DNA from: RUG14199 sp045535205
GTDB taxonomy: Bacteria > Bacillota > Clostridia > Oscillospirales > CAG-272
Reading direction: 5' to 3'
Assembly (NCBI GenBank): GCA_045535205.1
Contig: JAZSLF010000140.1
Location: 1 to 20,463, forward strand
Length of the DNA stretch: 20,463 nucleotides
Of this stretch, positions 6,795 through 13,597 are shown one piece after another; position 1 is the first letter of the stretch, and every line of letters begins with the position of its first letter. The notes beneath the pieces are model-generated. The model searched no databases. It was not told where the DNA came from and saw only the letters and a program-made list of their open reading frames with translations. The position numbers and the translations under genes were made by a program.

Positions 6795-7976
6795 ATGGGA
6801 AACGATATTAATAACAGAAACAGAATACCGGGTAGTTACAGCGGAAATTATCAGAGAACGGGGACCCCTGCAGGCAAAAGAACCCCTTCAAGCCATAACG
6901 GACAGACGGGATACCGTACAGCTTCCGAACGCACAGGGGCAAATACGGCTTCGCAAAGCACCCGCAGTCCTCGTCACGAAACCTCGCACTCAAATCAAAG
7001 AGTACATTCGGACAGCGGTCACAAAGCTCCCGTTTATTCAAAAAACATAAAAAGCCTTCGAAAGAAAGCGGAGAAAAAAAGATATTATTCAAAGCGGTAT
7101 GAAATAAATTCCACCGTTGTTCTTGCCGTCGTATCCGTTGTTGTTTGTTCACTTATTGCGGTGGGTGTGATAATAAGTCAATCCAAGCTGCATAACGCTC
7201 ATTCCGGCAACGCCGGCACCGATGAAGACGGTACAAGAGAAGCACTTGAACAGCAAATGGAAGATATGTTCAGCGAATATGAGCTTTATTCTCTTGAAAT
7301 AAAAGAGGTGGAGCCTGAGAGAGAATTTCCTTTGATAAGGGTATATAATTCCGACGGACAGCTCTCCCTTTCTCCCATAAGACTTGCCGACGGCTCCATA
7401 GAGGGAACTGTCGCTTATGAATACCGTGATGACGGAAGCGTTATGATCGAAAGAAAGTACAGTAAAACAGGCAGACTTCTTTACAAGGACGTTTTCGGCG
7501 GAAAGGATGAGGGAACTGCAAGAACTCTCTATGAAACGGAGTTTGACTCAAAGGGTAACTACAGCGGCTATACAGAAACCCTGTACAATTCCGACGGAGT
7601 TGAAATAGGTAAAACAAAGTGTTCCGCCAACGGAGTCGTCGAGGGTAAATACGATTACGTTTACGATGAAAACGGCAGAGTGTCCCGTGAGAACAGATAC
7701 ACTCCCTACGGAGAGCTTTCCGTATTCACCGAATATAAATACGATTTTTTAGGTAACGTTACCGAAAAGATACAATGCGACTCCACCGGAAAAGAAGTGC
7801 TTCGTGACGTTACGACCTATGATGACAGCGGCAGAAAAACTCTTGAACAGCATTATACCATGGGCGTTTGTAAGAGCTATACGGAGTATTCCTACGACGA
7901 AGCAGGTAACGTCATAGAAAAAAGCTATATGCTTGTCGACGAGTATAATATGACCTATAAGGAAGTAACAAATTAA
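6795..7976 (+). CDS. Single-pass membrane protein with extracellular YD/RHS-like repeats
   Basis: I choose the ATG at 6795 (393 residues) over the TTG one codon earlier because AGGAGG at 6781-6786 then has 8-nt spacing. Residues 1-80 are low-complexity, rich in Ser, Thr, Asn, Gly and Arg, followed by a very basic stretch (about 84-101). One membrane helix (about 106-128) follows, with positive-inside topology. The outer part contains repeats such as YEYRDDGSVMIERKYSKTGR, YDENGRVSRENRY and YDDSGRKTLEQHY, the same style as the upstream lipoprotein. The two are therefore paralogous in their repeat region but anchored differently: one by lipid, one by a helix. No known catalytic domain is seen. 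A structural, envelope or adhesion role is possible but unproven. Confidence 0.7.
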   Translation: MGNDINNRNRIPGSYSGNYQRTGTPAGKRTPSSHNGQTGYRTASERTGANTASQSTRSPRHETSHSNQRVHSDSGHKAPVYSKNIKSLRKKAEKKRYYSKRYEINSTVVLAVVSVVVCSLIAVGVIISQSKLHNAHSGNAGTDEDGTREALEQQMEDMFSEYELYSLEIKEVEPEREFPLIRVYNSDGQLSLSPIRLADGSIEGTVAYEYRDDGSVMIERKYSKTGRLLYKDVFGGKDEGTARTLYETEFDSKGNYSGYTETLYNSDGVEIGKTKCSANGVVEGKYDYVYDENGRVSRENRYTPYGELSVFTEYKYDFLGNVTEKIQCDSTGKEVLRDVTTYDDSGRKTLEQHYTMGVCKSYTEYSYDEAGNVIEKSYMLVDEYNMTYKEVTN

Positions 7977-7989
7977 AATATACCGTGTT

Positions 7990-8092
7990 GAGCTTCGCTT
8001 TTTGTGAAGCTCAGACGATATATTGAACAGAGTTCAATACGATATACCGAAGCAGAAGCTTCGGTGCGATATATTTTACGCCTTGCGTAAAA
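7990..8092. repeat. Array of hairpins separated by CGATATA
   Basis: Four perfect or near-perfect hairpins sit in a row: GAGCTTCGC/GTGAAGCTC with a T5 loop (7990-8012), ATTGAAC-AGA-GTTCAAT (8022-8038), CCGAAGC-AGAA-GCTTCGG (8047-8064) and TTTTACGC-CTT-GCGTAAAA (8074-8092). Three identical CGATATA heptamers separate them (8016, 8040, 8067). The stems are unrelated in sequence while the spacer is constant. It occupies the first part of the 341-bp gap after the second repeat protein gene. Confidence 0.85.
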
Positions 8093-8111
8093 TGCGGATC
8101 GCATACAGAAA

Positions 8112-8146
8112 CGAAAAACCCCGAACATCGTGAAATGTTCGGGGTT
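8112..8146 (-). terminator. Intrinsic terminator of the oxidoreductase gene
   Basis: AACCCCGAACAT (8117-8128) pairs with ATGTTCGGGGTT (8135-8146): a 12-bp stem with a 6-nt loop. Read on the minus strand it is followed by five T, so it ends the minus-strand oxidoreductase transcript; on the plus strand it could weakly end the repeat-protein transcript. Confidence 0.85.
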
Positions 8147-8163
8147 ATGTTTTCGGTTGGAAT

Positions 8164-8237
8164 TTTTAATTAGTCAACAAGAGAAACTTCCTTGCCTGTT
8201 TCAGCGGATTCATAGATAGCGCTGAGAATTTTTATCA
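8164..8237 (-). pseudogene. Duplicated 3' end of the oxidoreductase gene (copy A, non-coding remnant)
   Basis: These 74 bp are identical to 8312-8385, the last 22 codons plus stop of the oxidoreductase and a few bases beyond. Copy A lies next to the terminator, so it probably marks the original end of the gene; copy B, attached to the coding region, arose with the insertion of 8238-8311. Confidence 0.9.
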
Positions 8238-8311
8238 AGCCTTCTCCAGCGGAGAAGGGGGACCGTTTACGGTGGATGAGGAGTACAAAGCAAAGAATTT
8301 CTTTTAATTGA
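8238..8311. repeat. 74-bp inserted element, probably a dispersed genomic repeat
   Basis: It contains CCTTCTCC-AGC-GGAGAAGG (8240-8258), GACCGTTTACGGT and GGATGAGGAGTACAAAG. The combination of an inverted CCTTCTCC/GGAGAAGG, a short variable hairpin and GGATGAGG is what I remember of an abundant intergenic repeat in gut Ruminococcaceae. It is bounded by identical 74-bp copies of the oxidoreductase 3' end. Confidence 0.6.
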
Positions 8312-8317
8312 TTTTAA

Positions 8318-9424
8318 TTAGTCAACAAGAGAAACTTCCTTGCCTGTTTCAGCGGATTCATAGATAGCGCTGAGAATTTTTATCATGTTGACACCCTGCT
8401 GAGGAACGAAGTCGGGCTTTGCACCGTTTACAACAACGTCAACAAAGTGACGGAGGTTGCCTTCGTGACCGAGCATAGCATTTTCTTCTGTCATATCAAT
8501 GTCGATAAGCTTGCCGTACTTTTCTGTGAATACTCTGCAGCCTGTGCCGCTCTGTTCCCATGTAAGACCTGCCTTGGAACCGCGAAGCTCAACAAAGTTT
8601 CTGTCGTAAACTTCGATGTTGGAAGCCCAAGAGAATTCAATCTGGAGACAAGCACCGTTATCGAACTTGATGAAGCCCATTGCGAGATCTTCTACGTCGA
8701 ATACGCCGTCAGCGTTTGTTTCGCCGAATGCGGAGTGCTCGGAGGAGCTGTCAGCATCGTTATCAGCGAACTTGGAGTAGATAGAGCCGGAAACAGCAAC
8801 GGGAGTGGGGTTGCCCATGAGATAGATAGCGAGGTCGATCATGTGAACGCCAAGGTCGATCAGAGGACCGCCGCCGGACTGAGCCTTAGTTGTGAACCAA
8901 CCGCCCTTGCCGGGGATACCACGGCGGCGAACCCAACCGCAACGACCGCAGTAAAGGTCACCGAATTCACCTGCGTCAGCGAGCTTCTTCAGCTTCTTTG
9001 CTGCCGCTGTGTGACGGTTGTTTCTCATTACCATGAGAACCTTGCCCGCATCCTCGGAAGCCTTCTTCATCTTGAGAACGTCTTCAACGCATACGGAGTC
9101 GGGCTTTTCGCAGAATACGTGCTTGCCAAGCTCAAGAGCCTTGCAAGCGAAAGGAGAGTGGAGATAGTTGGGTGTACAAATATCAACCGCTTCAATGTCG
9201 GGATTTTTGATAAATTCATCAAATTCAGTATAGCAAACTGCGTTATCGAGACAGTTTGAACCGAAATTTGCTCTTGCCAGCTCCTGTGCTTCTTCGCATC
9301 TGCCGGGAACGATGTCGCAAAGTGCAACAACTTCTACCTGGTCAGCGATGTGAACGTATGTAGGAAGGTGAGACCACTTCATAATACCGCCGCAACCGAC
9401 GATACCAACTTTTAATTTTGCCAT
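8318..9424 (-). CDS. Gfo/Idh/MocA family NAD(P)-dependent oxidoreductase
   Basis: A 368-residue sugar/inositol dehydrogenase-type protein. The N-terminal Rossmann fold shows GIVGCGGI (residues 7-14). The central CEKP motif (Glu106-Lys107-Pro108) carries the catalytic-site lysine. DLGVHMID (190-197) supplies the conserved Asp/His pair of the C-terminal substrate domain. The family oxidises sugar alcohols or inositols, or acts on sugar nucleotides; the substrate cannot be read from sequence, and no transporter or sugar operon adjoins it. The start ATG has only a weak, distant ribosome site (AAAGG), but the MAKLKVGIVG opening is right for the family. It has its own strong promoter (9489-9517) and terminator, so it is monocistronic. 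Its last 74 bp are the copy (B) next to the 8238-8311 insertion, yet the reading frame ends normally. Confidence 0.9.
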   Translation of the reverse strand: MAKLKVGIVGCGGIMKWSHLPTYVHIADQVEVVALCDIVPGRCEEAQELARANFGSNCLDNAVCYTEFDEFIKNPDIEAVDICTPNYLHSPFACKALELGKHVFCEKPDSVCVEDVLKMKKASEDAGKVLMVMRNNRHTAAAKKLKKLADAGEFGDLYCGRCGWVRRRGIPGKGGWFTTKAQSGGGPLIDLGVHMIDLAIYLMGNPTPVAVSGSIYSKFADNDADSSSEHSAFGETNADGVFDVEDLAMGFIKFDNGACLQIEFSWASNIEVYDRNFVELRGSKAGLTWEQSGTGCRVFTEKYGKLIDIDMTEENAMLGHEGNLRHFVDVVVNGAKPDFVPQQGVNMIKILSAIYESAETGKEVSLVD

Positions 9425-9488
9425 GCTAATATACCGTACCTTTCTTTTAATATTGATTTTTCGGAAAAATCATATTAACATCATATCT

Positions 9489-9517
9489 ATTATAAAATGA
9501 TAATTCCCAAGAGTCAA
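9489..9517 (-). promoter_or_regulatory. Promoter of the oxidoreductase gene
   Basis: On the minus strand TTGACT (9512-9517) and TATAAT (9489-9494) are exactly 17 bp apart, giving a leader of about 60 nt. Confidence 0.85.
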
Positions 9518-9648
9518 GAGGTTTGAAAAATTTGAGCTGTTTTCTTCATTAAAATTTTATAAAAACAACAGGGAAGTGATGTTATTCAGGTGTTTTTTGC
9601 ATAAAAAAGCGAAAAATGGATTATTTTTTGCATAAAATTCAAAAAAGT

Positions 9649-9662
9649 AGAATAAAAATTCA
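9649..9662. promoter_or_regulatory. ArgR/AhrC-like box upstream of the transporter promoter
   Basis: AGAATAAAAATTCA matches 13 of 14 positions of the ARG-box core TGAAT-WWWW-ATTCA and ends nine bases before the -35. A weaker box, TGCATAAAATTCA (9629-9641), lies about 20 bp upstream, the usual distance for tandem ARG boxes. The regulator itself is not in this window. Confidence 0.65.
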
Positions 9663-9671
9663 CAAAACCCC

Positions 9672-9700
9672 TTGACAAACCTGATTTGAATGTATATAAT
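9672..9700 (+). promoter_or_regulatory. Promoter of the amino-acid transporter-argF operon
   Basis: TTGACA (9672-9677) and TATAAT (9695-9700) are both perfect with a 17-bp spacer. The predicted start is near 9707, giving a leader of about 85 nt. Confidence 0.92.
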
Positions 9701-9723
9701 TAGGCATACGTTGATGAATGAAG

Positions 9724-9737
9724 TGAATATTTATTCA
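9724..9737. promoter_or_regulatory. ArgR/AhrC-like box downstream of the transcription start
   Basis: TGAATATTTATTCA is an exact match to TGAAT-WWWW-ATTCA and is symmetric at both ends. It lies inside a wider inverted repeat (TGATGAAT ... ATTCATCA) and 75 bp centre to centre from the upstream box, so the two boxes flank the promoter. Confidence 0.7.
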
Positions 9738-9791
9738 GAATTCATCACGTAAAATTCAAAAAGTAAATTTATCCCGAAAGGAAACAAAACC

Positions 9792-10580
9792 ATGAAAAAG
9801 ATTATCGCTCTCATTCTCGCAGCAGTAATGCTCACATTCTGTCTCGCTTCTTGCGGTGCAAAGGGTAAGACCCTTGCAGACGTTCAGGCAGCAGGCGAAC
9901 TCGTAATTGCAACATCCCCCGATTTTCCTCCTTTTGAAAACCTTAACGGTACAGAAGTAGAGGGTATCGAAATTGATATTATGGAAATCATTTGTGAAAA
10001 GCTCGGCGTTGAGCTCAAGATCGAACAGATGAACTTCGACGCAGTTCTTCCCGGTGTTCAGGCAGGCAAGTACGATGTAGGTGTTTCCGGTATTTCCGTA
10101 ACTCCCGACCGTGAAAAGAACACTCTCTTTACAGATCCTTATTGCCTCGCAGCTCAGGCTATCGTAGTAACAGCTGACAGCGACATCGCAGGCAAGGCTG
10201 ACCTTGAAGGCAAGACAATCGCAGTTCAGACAGCTACAACAGCTGAAGCATTCTGTCTCGAACAGGGTTATGCGATCAATTCCTATGAAAACAATGCTGA
10301 CGCAGAAACAGCACTTGTAACAGGTAAGGTTGATGCATGGGTTATCGACGACCTTACAGCAGCCGAAATGGTTGCAGTTTACAACGCTGAAAATGAAAAC
10401 GGTCTCGTAATTCTTGACGAAGCTATGACAACTGAACCCTACGCATTTGCATTCTCATTCGGCAGCGAAGACCTGGTTGCTGAGATCAACAAGATCCTTG
10501 ATGAAATCGTAAAAGACGGTACAGTAGCTGCTATCTTTGAAAAGTACGAAGCTCCTTACACATCTCCTATTGCTGAATAA
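9792..10580 (+). CDS. Amino-acid ABC transporter, substrate-binding lipoprotein
   Basis: A 262-residue type II periplasmic-binding fold (family 3) protein. The signal peptide ends Leu-Ala-Ser-Cys21 and the mature protein would be tethered outside the membrane. Family marks are LVIATSPDFPPFEN, GIEIDIMEIICEKLG, the DAVLPGVQAGKYDVGVSGISVT hinge block with TPDREK, and a C-terminal IDDLTAAEM region. It delivers a polar amino acid to the permease. Arginine, ornithine or lysine is the best guess, because ARG boxes flank the promoter and argF ends the operon. The start has GAAAGGA nine bases upstream. Codon use (GCA, TTC, AAG, GTA) is as biased as in dnaK, implying very high expression. It is separated from the permease by 370 bp of hairpins, which could let it be made in excess over the membrane parts. 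Confidence 0.92.
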   Translation: MKKIIALILAAVMLTFCLASCGAKGKTLADVQAAGELVIATSPDFPPFENLNGTEVEGIEIDIMEIICEKLGVELKIEQMNFDAVLPGVQAGKYDVGVSGISVTPDREKNTLFTDPYCLAAQAIVVTADSDIAGKADLEGKTIAVQTATTAEAFCLEQGYAINSYENNADAETALVTGKVDAWVIDDLTAAEMVAVYNAENENGLVILDEAMTTEPYAFAFSFGSEDLVAEINKILDEIVKDGTVAAIFEKYEAPYTSPIAE

Positions 10581-10606
10581 TAATTACAAGCGAGTTTAAA
10601 ATAAAA

Positions 10607-10922
10607 GGATGCAACTTGTTTGCATCCGTCAGAGTGCAGACAAAGTCTACACTCTGACTCAGACTGAGAGAAACGAAGGTAGATTGAGAGCTTTTTTCCT
10701 CGTCGGCGTTAAGGGGTCCTCAAACAGACTTGTCTGTTTGGGGTTCACGCCATAGTGGTCTACGGTAGAGGGAAAAACGCTCTCAAAGCAGATGTGGCGG
10801 GCATTTGCCCGCCTTTTCAACACATGGCTTTTTATCAAAAAAGAATTTCAATTATTATTTCTTACACATCTGCGGTATACCAAGTTTGTCTTCGGTCTGA
10901 AGGATGCAACTTGTTTGCATCC
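10607..10922 (+). repeat. Nested hairpin block between binding-protein and permease genes
   Basis: The block opens and closes with the same 21-nt hairpin (arms GGATGCAA and TTGCATCC) at 10607-10627 and 10902-10922. Between them are: a hairpin 10628-10658 (GTCAGAGTG..AGAC / GTCT..CACTCTGAC); a long stem, TTGAGAGCTTTTTTCCTC (10684-10701) with 10768-10786, enclosing GGCGT/ACGCC (10705-10709 with 10747-10751) and CAAACAGA/TCTGTTTG (10721-10740); and GCAGATGTG/CACATCTGC (10788-10796 with 10865-10873) around a terminator-like hairpin. No convincing gene is present. It could stabilise the 3' end of the binding-protein mRNA, lower expression of the genes beyond it, or be a mobile or non-coding RNA unit. 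Confidence 0.75.
10796..10817 (+). terminator. Terminator-like hairpin inside the nested block
   Basis: GGCGGGC (10796-10802) pairs with GCCCGCC (10807-10813) around ATTT, followed by TTTT. GC-rich with a short U tract, it would be expected to cause partial termination before the permease gene. Confidence 0.55.
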
Positions 10923-10950
10923 TTACTCTTTTATTGAAAGGAAAGTATTT

Positions 10951-11640
10951 GTGGAAGCTTGGCTCAGTAAATTATACGAAACGTTTATAGAAACCGGTTA
11001 TTATACGATGATGATAGACGGTTTCAAGAATACTATCATCATAACTCTCGGTGCACTTCTTATCGGTGTAGTTATCGGTACGGTAATTGCTGTCGTAAAA
11101 TATTTTGCGGAAGATGTGAAGGCACTCAAGCCGTTTGGATGGCTTTGTGATATATATACAACAGTTATCCGAGGAATACCTGTTGTAGTTCTTCTCCTTA
11201 TCATTTATTACATAATCCTCGTATCTGTAAGAAACGGTGTAGTCGTTGCCATAATTGCCTTCGGTATAAATTCCGGTGCATACATGGCAGAGCTTATCCG
11301 AAGCGGTATCAATGCGGTTGATGCAGGACAGATGGAAGCGGGCAGAAGCCTTGGACTTTCCAAGCTTCAGACCATGAGCAAGATCATTTTTCCTCAGGCA
11401 ATAAGATACATCCTTCCCGCCATCGGTAACGAGCTTATCGCCCTTCTTAAAGAAACGTCTGTTGCAGGCTACGTTGCTGTAGTTGACCTTACCCGAGCAG
11501 GAAACCTTGTAAGAAACAATACTCATGATGCTGTAAACCCCCTTATGCTCATAGCTGTTGTTTATCTGGTGCTGGTAATCATTCTTACCACCGTACTCGG
11601 AGCTGTTGAAAGGAGACTGAAGAAGAGTGATAAACGTTAA
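10951..11640 (+). CDS. Amino-acid ABC transporter permease (HisM/GlnP type)
   Basis: A 229-residue integral membrane protein with about five helices. Start chosen at the GTG at 10951: AAAGGAAAG lies just upstream, and family members begin near the TGYYTMMIDGFKNTI segment. Any in-frame start further upstream would place coding sequence inside the hairpin block. The EAA loop EAGRSLGLSKLQTMSKIIFPQA (split here by the conserved Gly) marks the contact with the ATPase; VIRGIPVVV and the LLKETSVAGYV stretch are typical of polar-amino-acid permeases. It forms the channel, probably as a homodimer because only one permease gene is present. Its stop overlaps the ATPase start by 14 nt, so these two are translationally coupled. 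Confidence 0.92.
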   Translation: MEAWLSKLYETFIETGYYTMMIDGFKNTIIITLGALLIGVVIGTVIAVVKYFAEDVKALKPFGWLCDIYTTVIRGIPVVVLLLIIYYIILVSVRNGVVVAIIAFGINSGAYMAELIRSGINAVDAGQMEAGRSLGLSKLQTMSKIIFPQAIRYILPAIGNELIALLKETSVAGYVAVVDLTRAGNLVRNNTHDAVNPLMLIAVVYLVLVIILTTVLGAVERRLKKSDKR

Positions 11641-12349
11641 GAATTTAAAAAAGAATTTCGGTGGTCTTGAGGTTCTGAAGGGAATTAACACCACCATAAA
11701 TAAGGGTGACGTGCTCTGTATAATCGGTGCTTCCGGTTCGGGCAAGTCCACTTTTCTACGCTGTCTCAACATGCTTGAAACACCCACAGGCGGCGATATT
11801 ATCTTTGACGGTGAAAACCTCACCGACAAGAAAACAAACCTTAATCTTCACAGACAGAAGATGGGTATGGTTTTCCAGCAGTTCAATCTGTTCCCTCACA
11901 TGACTGTTCTTGAAAACATGACCTGTGCTCCCGTAATGCTCAAGAAGTGTTCCAAGGAAGAAGCGAAGGCGAAGGCTATGGATCTTCTTGCAAGAGTCGG
12001 TCTTGCAGACAGAGCAGACTCATATCCCAATCAGCTCTCAGGCGGTCAGAAGCAGAGAGTTGCCATTGTTCGTGCACTTTGCATGGAGCCTGAAGTGATG
12101 CTCTTTGACGAGCCGACAAGTGCCCTCGATCCCGAAATGGTAGGCGAGGTTCTCGACGTAATGAAGACCCTTGCAAAGCAGGGAATGACAATGGTCGTGG
12201 TAACTCACGAAATGGGCTTTGCCCGTGAAGTAGGTAACCGTGTTATTTTCCTTGATGAAGGTATTATCGCAGAGGAAGGCACACCCAAGGAAATTTTTGA
12301 AAACCCCAAGTGCGAAAGACTGCAGAGCTTTCTTGCGAAGGTTTTATAA
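11627..12349 (+). CDS. Amino-acid ABC transporter ATP-binding protein (GlnQ type)
   Basis: A 240-residue ATPase with a complete set of motifs: Walker A GASGSGKST (about residue 32), Q-loop FQQFNLFPHMTV, signature LSGGQKQRV, Walker B VMLFDEPTSALD, and the H-loop histidine in VTHEMGFA. It energises import by the permease. It starts with a GTG inside the permease 3' end, with AAGGAGA ten bases upstream; the M-I-N-V-K-N-L start is normal for GlnQ/HisP-like proteins. There is no C-terminal regulatory domain, as expected for polar amino-acid importers. It ends 32 bp before argF on the same strand with no terminator between, so argF is probably on the same transcript. Confidence 0.95.
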   Translation: MINVKNLKKNFGGLEVLKGINTTINKGDVLCIIGASGSGKSTFLRCLNMLETPTGGDIIFDGENLTDKKTNLNLHRQKMGMVFQQFNLFPHMTVLENMTCAPVMLKKCSKEEAKAKAMDLLARVGLADRADSYPNQLSGGQKQRVAIVRALCMEPEVMLFDEPTSALDPEMVGEVLDVMKTLAKQGMTMVVVTHEMGFAREVGNRVIFLDEGIIAEEGTPKEIFENPKCERLQSFLAKVL

Positions 12350-12381
12350 TTCAGACTTACACAAAAAGGATATAAAGTATT

Positions 12382-13371
12382 ATGTACTCATTTACCGGAA
12401 AAAGCTTCTTGAAGCTTCTTGATTTTACTCCCGCAGAAATAGAACAGCTTCTCGGCCTGTCGGCAGAGCTGAAGGCAAAAAAGAAGCAGGGAATACCTCA
12501 CAGACTTTGTGAAGGCAAGAGTATTGCCCTTGTTTTTGAAAAGAACAGCACCCGTACACGCTGTGCCTTTGAGGTTGCGGCGGCAGATCTCGGTATACAC
12601 CCCGTATACCTTGATCCCTCAGGCTCACAGATAGGCAAAAAGGAAAGCATTGCCGATACGGCAAGAGTTCTCGGCAGAATGTTTGACGGTATTGAATACA
12701 GAGGCTTCGGCCAGGAGGTCGTTGAGGAGCTTGCAAAGTATGCGGGGGTTCCCGTATGGAACGGTCTTACCAATGAGTTCCATCCCACTCAGATACTTGC
12801 AGACTTGCTTACAATAAAAGAACATTTCGGCACTCTTGACGGAATTAAGTTTGTTTATGTCGGTAATGCTGACAGTAACATGGGAAATTCCCTTATGATG
12901 GGCTGTGCGAAAATGGGTATGCACTTTGTTGCCTGTGCTCCCGAAAAGTATATGCCGAAGAGAGAGCTTGTTGAAACATGTAAGAAGATAGCTGAGGAAA
13001 CAGGCGCAGTTATCGAATGTATCACAGAGGTAGACAAAGCTGTAAAGGGTGCAAACGTAATTTATACTGACGTATGGGTATCAATGGGCGAGCCCGATGA
13101 AGTATGGGAAGAAAGAATAAAGCTTCTGACTCCCTACAGAGTAAACTCCGATATGATGTCAAAGGCGGCTGATAACTGCAAGTTTATGCACTGCCTTCCC
13201 GCTTTCCATGATACCAACACAGGTATCGGCAGGATAATTTATGAAAAATACGGCATCGACTGTATGGAAGTGACAAACGAGGTCTTTGAAAGTGAAGCTT
13301 CCATCGTATTTGATGAAGCCGAAAATCGTATGCACACAATTAAAGCCGTCATGGCGGCAACCTTAGTGTAA
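12382..13371 (+). CDS. argF: Ornithine carbamoyltransferase
   Basis: A 329-residue enzyme that joins carbamoyl phosphate and ornithine to give citrulline, or runs in reverse in arginine breakdown. The carbamoyl-phosphate site STRTR is at residues 56-60 and HPTQ at 134-137. The ornithine-specific markers are DVWVSMG (230-236) and HCLPAFH (270-276), and the C-terminal SIVFDEAENRMHTIKAVM block is intact. These separate it from aspartate carbamoyltransferase. Sequence alone does not decide between anabolic argF and catabolic arcB; no arcA or arcC is in the window. Its place behind an arginine-type transporter with ARG boxes argues for arginine-responsive control of either route. A ribosome site AAGGA precedes the ATG. 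A strong terminator follows at 13517-13559. Confidence 0.93.
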   Translation: MYSFTGKSFLKLLDFTPAEIEQLLGLSAELKAKKKQGIPHRLCEGKSIALVFEKNSTRTRCAFEVAAADLGIHPVYLDPSGSQIGKKESIADTARVLGRMFDGIEYRGFGQEVVEELAKYAGVPVWNGLTNEFHPTQILADLLTIKEHFGTLDGIKFVYVGNADSNMGNSLMMGCAKMGMHFVACAPEKYMPKRELVETCKKIAEETGAVIECITEVDKAVKGANVIYTDVWVSMGEPDEVWEERIKLLTPYRVNSDMMSKAADNCKFMHCLPAFHDTNTGIGRIIYEKYGIDCMEVTNEVFESEASIVFDEAENRMHTIKAVMAATLV

Positions 13372-13372
13372 A

Positions 13373-13483
13373 ACGCAGGGCATTAACGCAGGGTATTAAC
13401 GCAGGGCCTTTTCGAGAAAAGTCCCCGCACCCCAAAAGCGAAATGCAGGGCCTTTTCGAGAAAAGCCCCTGCACCCCAAAAGC
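13373..13483 (+). repeat. Tandem repeats after argF
   Basis: Three 13-bp units beginning ACGCAGGG (13373, 13386, 13399) run into two copies of a 39-bp unit (13401-13439 and 13445-13483, two mismatches). Each 39-bp unit can form a hairpin: GCAGGG pairs with CCCTGC, then CTTTT with AAAAG; copy 1 has a mismatch in the outer stem. The 13372-13597 gap otherwise holds only two terminators. Confidence 0.8.
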
Positions 13484-13516
13484 TTTTGAACGGAATACAA
13501 TAAATAAAAACAAAGA

Positions 13517-13559
13517 GGTATGCATATTTACTGAAGGCGGTAAGTCTGCATACCTTTTT
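13517..13559 (+). terminator. Terminator of the transporter-argF operon
   Basis: GGTATGCA (13517-13524) pairs with TGCATACC (13547-13554), with an inner TTAC/GGTAA stem, followed by five T. Well placed to end the argF transcript. Confidence 0.8.
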
Positions 13560-13566
13560 ACGCAGA

Positions 13567-13594
13567 AGAACCCCGAATTGCTTGGGGTTCTTTT
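13567..13594. terminator. Bidirectional terminator between argF and proC
   Basis: AGAACCCC (13567-13574) pairs with GGGGTTCT (13584-13591), with TTTT continuing on the plus side. It lies 4 bp beyond the proC stop codon, so it may also end the minus-strand pro operon, where its T tract is poorer. Confidence 0.65.
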
Positions 13595-13597
13595 GGT

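Noticed and set aside
8447..9259. A 270-codon plus-strand open frame
   Set aside because: Antisense to the Gfo/Idh/MocA gene, which has all family motifs; the antisense product shows no domain.
10792..10950. N-terminal extension of the permease into the hairpin block
   Set aside because: The added 53 residues resemble no permease, and GTG at 10951 has a good ribosome site.
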